Source: Thermoflexibacter sp.
GTDB taxonomy: Bacteria > Bacteroidota > Bacteroidia > Cytophagales > Thermoflexibacteraceae
DNA: 12,393 nt
Direction: 5' to 3'
Assembly: GCA_025455345.1 (NCBI GenBank)
Contig: JALOMS010000070.1
Location: forward strand, 1-12,393
Each line of letters begins with the position of its first letter. Position 1 is the stretch's first letter. A program made the position numbers and the translations under genes. The notes beneath the pieces are model-generated. The model was not told the origin of the DNA. It saw only the letters and a list, made by a program, of their open reading frames with translations, and made no database searches. Shown here one piece after another: positions 6,402 through 12,393 of the stretch.

Positions 6402-6409
6402 CAAAAATA
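6402..6409 (-). promoter_or_regulatory. -7 element for the ribbon-helix-helix gene
   Basis: The minus strand reads TATTTTTG, an exact TAnnTTTG, about 80 bases upstream of the start at 6320. The nearest TTTG upstream (6423-6426) is only 13 bases away, shorter than the usual 19. In such A/T-rich DNA a chance match is possible. Confidence 0.35.
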
Positions 6410-6661
6410 TAACTTTTATTTTCAAAAATAAAAAAATTTTGCACTTTTTATTTTTACATTCATAAATATTTACGCATAAGTGATACCTTCTAAAGAAAAA
6501 CTAAGATTAAAAAACTAATATAATATAAGTAAAAAAAGTATTACTGAAAAAAAGTTTAAAAAAAAATGTAAAAAAATTTTCAAAATTAAAAGTTATTCTT
6601 TTAAATTTGTATTGAAATTAAAAACAAAACAATGCGCTTAGATAATTAAAAGTATATTATA

Positions 6662-6716
6662 TAATGTTAATTGTTTAATTATTAACTTATTATCATAATT
6701 AGTATAATTAACATTA
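6662..6716. repeat. Nested AT-only inverted repeat
   Basis: Outer arms TAATGTTAATT (6662-6672) and AATTAACATTA (6706-6716) are a perfect 11-bp inverted repeat. Inside, TAATTAT (6676-6682) and ATAATTA (6695-6701) pair for 7 more bases. Together they can form a long two-part hairpin or cruciform. The arms contain two G/C pairs in all, so it is weak as RNA and more likely acts, if at all, as DNA. Confidence 0.5.
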
Positions 6717-6865
6717 AAACTTTTAAAATAAGCATGAAAAAGAAAAAGAAGAAAATTATAAAAATGAGTAATTTGAAAATATATATTGTTACTATTTGAT
6801 TATCATTTTTTTAGATAAAATTTTAGTAAAGAATTTTTGAGTTATTCATCTATATAATATAAGTG

Positions 6866-7006
6866 ATGGGACAATCTTCGACCAGCCCAAATATCTTTCA
6901 ACTACCAGCTAACAAGGTTAAACGCAAAAATTGTAAAAGGGGACTCTTTCTTCTTGCCGCTTACTTTCAAGGTAAGCGGCAGAGTAAGAGTTTAAAAAAG
7001 GCGTAA
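6866..7006 (+). CDS. Small basic 46-residue ORF
   Basis: An ATG at 6866 opens a 46-codon frame ending in TAA at 7004-7006. The peptide starts MGQSSTSPNIFQLPANK, then a basic stretch VKRKNCKR, a hydrophobic patch GLFLLAAYF (about 26-34) and a very basic tail QGKRQSKSLKKA. It has more G/C than the A/T tract before it, as coding DNA would. A perfect 10-bp hairpin lies within codons 30-39. The sequence A AAA AAG occurs in the frame near its end (6994-7000), where a -1 shift would continue to a stop at 7150. No homolog is recognised; a membrane-active peptide, a leader peptide or chance are all possible. TATAATATAAGT ends just before the ATG. Confidence 0.4.
   Translation: MGQSSTSPNIFQLPANKVKRKNCKRGLFLLAAYFQGKRQSKSLKKA
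6943..6991 (+). repeat. Strong stem-loop within the small ORF
   Basis: TGCCGCTTAC (6955-6964) and GTAAGCGGCA (6972-6981) pair perfectly around a 7-base loop. Outside them ACTCTT (6943-6948) and AAGAGT (6986-6991) can pair across an internal loop. It is the most G/C-rich stem in this A/T-rich area. No T-run follows on either strand, so it does not look like a simple terminator. Confidence 0.6.
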
Positions 7007-7013
7007 TTAAAAA

Positions 7014-7308
7014 GTGTGTAAAATATTATAATGCAAGAAATCTATATTGCAGAAAAGCCCTTCTGAGGTGTTGTATAGCACTCTTGAGAAGAGGAAAGTG
7101 TGTAAGATATTATAACAATAGATTTTCTATTGGAGCAAATATATGTTTATGAGATATTTATCGATAACCCTTTATAGGTGTTATCTGTGTAAAAATTTAT
7201 AATGGAAAAATATCTATGTGTATTTTAGTGGTTTGGGCGAGCTGATGTCAAGGGTATGATTCATTTTGGGTCATTTTTTTTGTTCAAAATGTGTAAAAAA
7301 TTATAACG
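7014..7308 (+). repeat. Array of four degenerate 20-bp direct repeats with hairpins
   Basis: Four copies fit nTGTGTAARAWWTTATAAYG, the second ending CA instead of YG: 7014-7033, 7098-7117, 7185-7204 and 7289-7308. TGTGTAA and TTATAA are invariant. Starts are 84, 87 and 104 bases apart. Copies 1 to 3 are each followed by a hairpin: TGCAA/TTGCA (7032-7051), CAATAGA/TCTATTG (7116-7132, perfect 7 bp, 3-base loop) and AAAATA/TATTTT (7207-7226). The spacers share a second motif, CCCTTCTGAGGTGTT (7058-7072) and CCCTTTATAGGTGTT (7168-7182), each within a further hairpin (7060-7091 and 7163-7185). No long gene fits the stretch 7007-7350. It may be tandem promoters, protein-binding iterons, recombination sites or structured RNAs; the last copy lies 42 bases before the next start codon. 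Confidence 0.6.
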
Positions 7309-7350
7309 GAAAATAATGTCAATCCATCTCAATTTTGTGCTTAAGGTACA

Positions 7351-8691
7351 ATGGAGAGGCTTTCTAATATTAAAATCCAAGTCGCTATGTCTAAATTTAA
7401 TACTTACTTTGCTAAATTTTCTGCGAAAGCCCCTTCGCAGATACACCAACCCAATCAGTTTGCGGAGTCTTCAAGACAAAGCAAAGAATTAGGCTACTAT
7501 GAGGAGGCAATTCGCGACCTCGAGCCTATGCCCTACGCAGTGAGTTACCGATTTGTTTTCTTATTAGCAAAACTGTACGCCAATGCCTATCACATCATTT
7601 CTGCCTTGCTTGGTATGGCTTGTATGTATCTACTAATCAATATTTTCGTAGGATTTGAGAATATGCCCCAAGGGATTCACCCCATTGTATTGTGGGGTAT
7701 GGGAATTTTGCTTAGCGTATTGTTGATAGTGCTACTGATTGGTATAGAAATGATTAAAGGAAATTTGTCTAATGGATTTTTTAGAAATAAGGCAGTAAAA
7801 AACAAAAATAAATCGGCGAACTTACTGGGATTGGTGGGTATGATGATAGTCAGCATTATCATTTCTGCGGTAGGTGGTGCGGTGATAAGTATGAAAACCA
7901 GTGATAAAACCAGCGAAATTAAGCAACTTTATTCCCTTCAGTCTGATAGTATCAGGATATATTACCAAGAAAAAATCAAAACACTGCAAAATGAGGTAAA
8001 TACTGCTAACCAACTGAAAGCAAGTAGGTTAAAAAGGTCGCCTATGTGGGGATTGACAAAAGAAGAAAGCAATACGCTTAATCACAACAAAATGCAATTG
8101 GCAAAATTGGAAGAGCAACAGCATAGGGAATTGGCAGGATTAAAGACTGACTATCAAGGAGATGTAACCAAAAATCTAATACAAAGTGCTAATGCGGCGT
8201 GGGTAGTAGCGGGTATTGTCTTTGTCTTAGAGATGCTTTTGTTGTGGGCTTACAGTTTCCAATGGGAATATAGGGCAGAAGTCAAAGCAGAGGCGGCAAA
8301 TTTTCATGTATTGGAGCAGGAGAAAAAAATGGTTACCAAAGTAGAAGTTAAAACAGAAAAAATAGAGAATGAGTATGAGAAAATGAGAGAGGTTCTCCAG
8401 CAAGTCATTAGCACACAGCAAAACTTCCAGATAGCAAGTACCAATAACCCTCCCGTACAGCCTCAAAAAGTAGGATATAGATTTGGCTTGCAAACAGTTA
8501 AGAATGAGATAGAAAGACCGAATACCAAACATGAATACGTCCTAAAAGAAGGAAATCGCGTTTGCTTACACTGTGGCAGTGTTTATGAGTATAAAATCCA
8601 CAATCAAAAATACTGCACAGAAAAATGTCGCGTGGAAGCGTGGCAACAGAAAACAGGGAAAGTGCTAAAAAAGACTAAGAAAGACCAATAA
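7351..8691 (+). CDS. Membrane protein with coiled coil and C-terminal zinc-finger-like motif
   Basis: A 446-residue protein of no recognised family. Four hydrophobic helices are visible: about 80-102, 109-134, 155-180 and 281-305. Between the third and fourth is a roughly 100-residue polar, coiled-coil-like segment (183-265; EIKQLYSLQSDSIRIYYQEK, KMQLAKLEEQQHRELAGL). A second one follows (310-355; KVEVKTEKIENEYEKMREVL). After a Pro/Gln-rich linker the C-terminus has C405-x2-C408-x13-C422-x3-C426, in CLHCGS and KYCTEKCRVEAW, the pattern of a small treble-clef zinc finger that often binds nucleic acid. A cytosolic zinc finger tethered to the membrane is thus suggested. The start at 7351 has AAGG four bases upstream; an ATG at 7387 is an alternative. 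It follows the repeat array and precedes the restriction-modification gene on the same strand, separated by a 220-base gap with its own promoter. A phage-sensing or DNA-anchoring role is only a guess. Confidence 0.8.
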   Translation: MERLSNIKIQVAMSKFNTYFAKFSAKAPSQIHQPNQFAESSRQSKELGYYEEAIRDLEPMPYAVSYRFVFLLAKLYANAYHIISALLGMACMYLLINIFVGFENMPQGIHPIVLWGMGILLSVLLIVLLIGIEMIKGNLSNGFFRNKAVKNKNKSANLLGLVGMMIVSIIISAVGGAVISMKTSDKTSEIKQLYSLQSDSIRIYYQEKIKTLQNEVNTANQLKASRLKRSPMWGLTKEESNTLNHNKMQLAKLEEQQHRELAGLKTDYQGDVTKNLIQSANAAWVVAGIVFVLEMLLLWAYSFQWEYRAEVKAEAANFHVLEQEKKMVTKVEVKTEKIENEYEKMREVLQQVISTQQNFQIASTNNPPVQPQKVGYRFGLQTVKNEIERPNTKHEYVLKEGNRVCLHCGSVYEYKIHNQKYCTEKCRVEAWQQKTGKVLKKTKKDQ

Positions 8692-8830
8692 ACCCATTTT
8701 GGCATTACTTAGACTGTATCAAATAGGTTTTTCAAAACATAAAACTGCAATATAATACATTAATAATCAATATTTTGTATTCACTCATAAGTTATAATGA
8801 GTAATTCATAATTACTTTGTATCTATTACT

Positions 8831-8861
8831 TTTGTTTTTTATCACTTTTTATTTATTTTTG
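8831..8861 (+). promoter_or_regulatory. Canonical Bacteroidota promoter for the type IIG gene
   Basis: TTTG (8831-8834), exactly 19 bases, then TATTTTTG (8854-8861) matches the full TTTG-N19-TAnnTTTG consensus of the Bacteroidota primary sigma factor. Transcription would start near 8866-8868, about 45 bases before the GTG at 8912. An ACTCAT/ATGAGT inverted repeat (8783-8802), just upstream of the -33 element, may be a regulatory site. Confidence 0.75.
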
Positions 8862-8911
8862 CAAAGAAAAATATCAAAGTCATTCCAGATTTTTCATTCA
8901 CACATAAAAAA

Positions 8912-11900
8912 GTGGCATTATTTCAAAAAACTGTACTCCAAGAATTTGTAAAAGCACAGAACCAACTGCTTGTCCAAGAGGCGTATGAGAAATTCCAAGC
9001 GCATTTTGGCGACCCAGCCATTCAGCAAAATATCCTCCAAGCCTTAGAAATACAGTACCAAGAAGGTTTTTTGAAAGACCTCTTTGTCAATATTTTAGGT
9101 TATACGCTCTACCCACAGCCCAACCACAACCTGATTACCGAACAAAAAAATGAAACAGATAGCAAAAAAGCCGATGCCGCCATCTTTTTAGATGGGAAAA
9201 TCGTGGGGGTGATAGAGATGAAATCCACTAAAACTTTTGATTTAAGGAGCATTCAAGCACAGGCATTCCAATATAAAAATGCCCATGCGGGTTGTCGTTA
9301 TGTAATTACCTCCAATTTTCGGAAATTACGCTTTTATTTAGACTATTTTATTGACTATGAGGAGTTTGATTTGTTTAATATGGATTTGGTACGGTTTAAG
9401 GTAATGTATGCCATTTTATGTTATCACAATGTAAAAAAAGGTTTGCCCATTGCATTAAAAAAAGAATCAATACAAAAAGAAGAAGCAATTACACTTGAAT
9501 TTTATAATGATTATGAAGGATTTAGATATGTACTTTTTGAAAATATTGTTGCACTAAATAAGAAAAAGTACGATAAATATTTGCTTTTTCAAAAAACACA
9601 AAAACTTTTAGATAGAGTAGTTTTTATATGTTTTGCAGAAGACAAAGGGCTACTTCCCGCCAATCTAATGCTGACTATTATCGCAGAGTGGGAAAATGCA
9701 CTTGCAGAAGGCAGAAAAGAGATGCTTTATGACCGTTTTAAGGCACATTTTAATTTCATAAACAGTGGATTCAAAAGTAAGAAATATGATATTTATGCCT
9801 ACAATGGTAGTTTGTTTGCCTCTGATGAAGTACTTGATAATTTGATAATTGATGATAACAAATTAGAAGGGCGCACCCGTACTTTGAGCAAGTATGACTT
9901 TGATTCTGATATAGATGTAAATGTATTGGGGCATATCTTTGAGCATAGTCTAAACCAATTAGAGGCAAAAAAAGCAGAGATTATTGAAAATATAGAGAGA
10001 GAAGGCGCAGTAGAAGGATTGTTAGAAGAGAGCAGTAAAAGAAAACTCGATGGTATTTTTTATACGCCTTCTTTTATTACTAACTATATGGTAGAACAAA
10101 CGTTGGGTAAACTATGTACTGCTAAGAAAAAAGAACTATTACTTGACCTTACAGAACTTAACTTTGAAAATGAAGCGGCAAAGCAAGAAATTTTAGAAAG
10201 AATTGCAATTTATGAAGTTTGGCTTGCAGGAGTGCGCGTACTTGACCCCGCCTGTGGTTCGGGCGCGTTCCTAAACCAAGTGCTTAACTTTTTTATTAGA
10301 GAATACTCTTGGGTAGAAAGTATCAAAAATGGTGTTTTACCACCCAAAGTCGAGGCTATTCCAAAAAATAAAGTCATTCAAACTGATGCTTTTGCACCCG
10401 TTATTCCTTTACCAGAGCGCAAACCCACAGAAAGGTTACTCACCCATCAGATTTTAGAAAATAATATCTTTGGAGTGGATATAAACATGGAAAGTGTGTC
10501 TATCACCAAACTTTCACTTTGGTTGAGGATTGCAGAAGGTAAGCGAAGGCTCAATGACCTCAGCGAAAATATCAAACAAGGCAACTCGCTTATAGATGAC
10601 GCAAGCATAGATGAAAGGGCATTTGATTGGAAAAAAGAGTTTCCAAAAGTATTTTCTGGTTCAAGCGTTACGCTTGAATCTAATACAAGTTCAAGGCTCA
10701 GCCTTGAACCAGAAGAAGGTTTTGATTTGATTGTAGGGAATCCACCTTATGTACGTCAAGAACTTTTGACAGAAATTCACAAAAAATACTATGAAAAACG
10801 TTACTCCCATGTTTATAGTGGCATTGCAGACTTATATGTATATTTTTATGCAAAGGGTTTAGAGTTGCTCAAAGAGAACGGTACATTAGGTTTTATCACT
10901 CCCAACAAGTGGTTTAAAACCAAATATGGTGAAGGGCTGAGAAAAACTTTGAAAACACTTGAAATTGAGCAGATTATAGACTTTTTTGAGTTAAAAGTAT
11001 TTGAAGATGCAAGTACAGAGCCTCAAATTATCATTTTGAAAAAGAATACATCTGATAATGATTTTTATTACTTCCCTATTACCCAAGCCCTGCTGGGAGA
11101 GAAAGGAGTGGCTGACTTTGACGAGAAGCTAAACGAACCGCTTATTGTAGAAAAAAGAAACTTTACTGATACAGAGTGGATTTTTGCCACAGGTGAAAAA
11201 CAGGCTATTTTTGATAAAATTTTGGGTAAAAATGTTCCTTTCAAAACAAAAAAACTAAATGAATACACAGATTTTAATATTTACAGAGGAATTGTAACAG
11301 GACTTAATAAAGCTTTCATTATCGACAGCAAAACCAAAGAACAACTTATTACAAAAGATGCAAAAAGTGCTGATTTGATAAAACCGTACATGATGCCTAC
11401 GGATATTAAAAAGTGGCATTTGGAGAACAAGAACGAATATTTTATAATTAATACAGGCTATCATACTGAAATTTCTGAAAATACCTATCCTGCCATTTTT
11501 AAGCATTTGAAAAAATTTGAAAAAGAACTTGGCGAAAGGCAAGATAAAGGAAAAACACCCTATAATTTAAGAGCTTGCGATTATTATGATGAGTTCGACA
11601 AACCTAAAATTATATACATTTATACTGCTGTAAATCACTACTTTTATTACGACACAGAGGGGTATTATCTCAATAATTCTGCTTATTTTATCACCAATGC
11701 AGACCTATTCCTCTGCGCTTTTCTAAACTCAAAACTATTTGATTTTTACAAAAGATTGAAGTTTGTAGCCTATGGCAATGCAGAAGAAAGAGGGCGTAAT
11801 AAATTGGATTACAACAAAATGGTGCAAGTCCCTATACCAATTCTGAGCGCAGAAGAAAAATTACCTTTTGAGCAAAAAGTATTGGCATTGCAAAAACTAA

Positions 11901-12220
11901 ATAAAGGTTTAGACAATCTTTCTCAAAAATTTTTGAAAATAATTCAAGCAGAATTCAAGCCTGAAAAAATAAATGGTGGATTAAGTAAGTGGTATGGTCT
12001 GACTTGGGAAAAATTCCAAGATGAAATTAAAAAGCAAAAAGGGCAAATTAGCCCAAAACAAAGGTTTGAGTGGATAGAAATTTTTGAAGAAAAACAAAAA
12101 GAAGCTATTTCGGTAGTTGAACAAATACAAAAATTTGAAAAACAAATAGATAACTTGTTTTATCAACTTTATAATCTTACATCTGATGAAATCAAAATGG
12201 TGGAAACCGTCCAAAATTAG
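8912..12220 (+). CDS. Type IIG restriction-modification enzyme (Eco57I-like)
   Basis: An 1102-residue single-chain restriction endonuclease and N6-adenine DNA methyltransferase. The N-terminal nuclease domain (about 1-180) has a PD-(D/E)XK-type site: Asp88 in KADAAIF, then Glu102 and Lys104 in VIEMKS. A helical connector follows (about 190-400), then the methyltransferase with AdoMet motif I VLDPACGSGAF (443-453), the IFGVDIN motif near 516-522, and catalytic motif IV NPPY (610-613). The C-terminal part (about 690-1100) resembles the TaqI-type specificity domain (FNIYRGIVTGLNKAFIID). Length and order fit type IIG enzymes, which cut and methylate asymmetric sites without separate R, M and S subunits. 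The target site cannot be predicted. GTG 8912 is chosen as start: no ATG lies between the promoter and it, and the protein starts in family style. A palindromic insertion encodes residues 582-602. All key residues are intact, so it is probably active. The next gene starts inside its 3' end. Confidence 0.92.
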   Translation: MALFQKTVLQEFVKAQNQLLVQEAYEKFQAHFGDPAIQQNILQALEIQYQEGFLKDLFVNILGYTLYPQPNHNLITEQKNETDSKKADAAIFLDGKIVGVIEMKSTKTFDLRSIQAQAFQYKNAHAGCRYVITSNFRKLRFYLDYFIDYEEFDLFNMDLVRFKVMYAILCYHNVKKGLPIALKKESIQKEEAITLEFYNDYEGFRYVLFENIVALNKKKYDKYLLFQKTQKLLDRVVFICFAEDKGLLPANLMLTIIAEWENALAEGRKEMLYDRFKAHFNFINSGFKSKKYDIYAYNGSLFASDEVLDNLIIDDNKLEGRTRTLSKYDFDSDIDVNVLGHIFEHSLNQLEAKKAEIIENIEREGAVEGLLEESSKRKLDGIFYTPSFITNYMVEQTLGKLCTAKKKELLLDLTELNFENEAAKQEILERIAIYEVWLAGVRVLDPACGSGAFLNQVLNFFIREYSWVESIKNGVLPPKVEAIPKNKVIQTDAFAPVIPLPERKPTERLLTHQILENNIFGVDINMESVSITKLSLWLRIAEGKRRLNDLSENIKQGNSLIDDASIDERAFDWKKEFPKVFSGSSVTLESNTSSRLSLEPEEGFDLIVGNPPYVRQELLTEIHKKYYEKRYSHVYSGIADLYVYFYAKGLELLKENGTLGFITPNKWFKTKYGEGLRKTLKTLEIEQIIDFFELKVFEDASTEPQIIILKKNTSDNDFYYFPITQALLGEKGVADFDEKLNEPLIVEKRNFTDTEWIFATGEKQAIFDKILGKNVPFKTKKLNEYTDFNIYRGIVTGLNKAFIIDSKTKEQLITKDAKSADLIKPYMMPTDIKKWHLENKNEYFIINTGYHTEISENTYPAIFKHLKKFEKELGERQDKGKTPYNLRACDYYDEFDKPKIIYIYTAVNHYFYYDTEGYYLNNSAYFITNADLFLCAFLNSKLFDFYKRLKFVAYGNAEERGRNKLDYNKMVQVPIPILSAEEKLPFEQKVLALQKLNKGLDNLSQKFLKIIQAEFKPEKINGGLSKWYGLTWEKFQDEIKKQKGQISPKQRFEWIEIFEEKQKEAISVVEQIQKFEKQIDNLFYQLYNLTSDEIKMVETVQN
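10658..10710 (+). repeat. Tandem palindromic repeat inserted in frame in the type IIG gene
   Basis: Two related 23-base palindromes lie side by side, 7 bases apart. The first has arms TTCAAGCG/CGCTTGAA (10660-10667, 10671-10678) with a 3-base loop. The second has arms GTTCAAGGCT/AGCCTTGAAC (10689-10698, 10700-10709) with a 1-base centre. GGTTCAAG at the left end also pairs with CTTGAACC at the right end. The element encodes a Ser/Thr/Glu-rich stretch (GSSVTLES, SSRLSLEP) between FPKVF and GFDLIVGNPPY, where relatives usually pass almost directly from one to the other. It looks like a small mobile or duplicated palindromic element tolerated in a surface loop. Confidence 0.7.
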
Positions 12221-12393
12221 CTGGATTAATGACGAGGAGGAGGTAGATTATCACCGTCGAAAAACCATGAAAAACTATGTACCTATGGGTTTGCATAACG
12301 ACAGCTATAAGATGTTTAACGGTTTGGTGGTTGGGCTTCCTGTCGCTCGTTTTTTTCATGTATGGCAAGGACATGATGTAGATAAAAAGTTTA
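12186..12393 (+). CDS. Unknown gene overlapping the type IIG 3' end, cut by window
   Basis: An ATG at 12186 opens a frame of 69 codons with no stop up to the window end. It overlaps the last 35 bases of the type IIG gene in another frame, so translation is probably coupled. The visible N-terminus begins MKSKWWKPSKISWINDEEE, with a Trp-rich basic start followed by an acidic patch, and continues VDYHRRKTMKNYVPMG and a more hydrophobic part LVVGLPVARFFHVW. No signal peptide or known motif is seen, and the family is not recognised. Its close link to the restriction-modification gene suggests an accessory or immunity role, but this is inference. A minus-strand frame over the same bases looks like a shadow. 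An internal ATG at 12267 is a less likely start. Confidence 0.55.
   Translation, partial: MKSKWWKPSKISWINDEEEVDYHRRKTMKNYVPMGLHNDSYKMFNGLVVGLPVARFFHVWQGHDVDKKF

Larger units (their letters stand above)
6321..6865. other. Gene-poor, extremely A/T-rich tract
   Basis: About 545 bases composed almost wholly of A and T, with many A-runs and T-runs and no convincing gene. It contains the leader of the ribbon-helix-helix gene, a nested AT-only inverted repeat (6662-6716), and a 12-base direct repeat TATAATATAAGT at 6519-6530 and 6853-6864, the second copy ending one base before the ATG of the small ORF at 6866. A 21-codon frame from 6734 (MKKKKKKII...) is too short and low-complexity to call. The composition suits an easily melted region, a promoter field or a junction of acquired DNA. 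Confidence 0.6.

Noticed and set aside
6943..6991. Hairpin in the small ORF as an intrinsic terminator
   Set aside because: No T-run follows the stem on either strand; the plus side continues AGAGTAAGAGTTTAAAAAAG.
7014..7117. GTGTG at the start of repeat copies 1 and 2 as group II intron 5' ends
   Set aside because: Copies 3 and 4 lack it, there is no domain V-like hairpin and no intron-encoded reverse transcriptase nearby.
7014..7308. The repeat array as a CRISPR locus
   Set aside because: Repeats are degenerate, only four, spaced 64-84 bases apart with spacers sharing sequence and hairpins, and no cas gene is present.
6866..7350. A tRNA or retron-type RNA in the gene-poor stretch
   Set aside because: No cloverleaf with T-arm and anticodon could be assembled, and no reverse transcriptase gene lies nearby.
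12192..12374. 60-residue minus-strand frame at the right end
   Set aside because: The plus-strand frame from 12186 is longer, open to the window edge and overlaps the upstream gene in an operon-like way; the minus-strand frame looks like its shadow.

Overview
The window looks like chromosomal DNA from a member of the Bacteroidota, probably a Cytophagales-like lineage. It is A/T-rich, most start codons lack a clear Shine-Dalgarno sequence, and several genes are preceded by the Bacteroidota -7 promoter element TAnnTTTG. One promoter matches the full TTTG-N19-TAnnTTTG form exactly. The protein families present (cysteine-bearing Crp/Fnr plus DUF2892, SIMPL, MarC, DUF2062, Eco57I-like type IIG enzyme) fit this. 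The genus is not determined.

Layout. Positions 1-5505 are mostly ordinary, tightly packed genes. They begin with the 3' part of a PD-(D/E)XK-type protein (+) and a convergent terminator, followed by a two-gene minus-strand block (Crp/Fnr regulator, DUF2892 membrane protein). Next come a plus-strand pair (creatininase-family amidohydrolase, secreted SIMPL-domain protein) and a plus-strand run (CMP-sugar cytidylyltransferase, MarC-family membrane protein, DUF2062 membrane protein, and a possible 41-codon ORF overlapping the last). Two minus-strand genes follow: a coiled-coil protein and a small ribbon-helix-helix-like protein. They are separated by a gap holding a long inverted repeat.

From about 6321 to 7350 the character changes. 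There is a roughly 545-base tract of almost pure A/T with a nested AT-only inverted repeat. It is followed by an undescribed 46-codon basic ORF containing a perfect 10-bp hairpin, then four degenerate copies of a 20-bp direct repeat (TGTGTAA...TTATAA), the first three each followed by a short hairpin. This leads into a 446-residue four-helix membrane protein with a coiled coil and a C-terminal four-cysteine zinc-finger-like motif. After a canonical promoter comes an 1102-residue type IIG restriction-modification enzyme with nuclease, methyltransferase and specificity parts on one chain. A tandem pair of near-identical palindromes is inserted in frame just upstream of its NPPY motif. A further gene starts inside the end of that enzyme gene, in another frame, and runs off the window.

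How the genes relate. The restriction-modification enzyme and its overlapping downstream gene form the clearest functional unit. Whether the zinc-finger membrane protein, the repeat array and the small ORF belong to the same accessory or defence island is inference from position only. The best candidates for something not already described are the repeat/hairpin array with the 46-codon ORF (6866-7308), the membrane zinc-finger protein, and the palindromic coding insertion.
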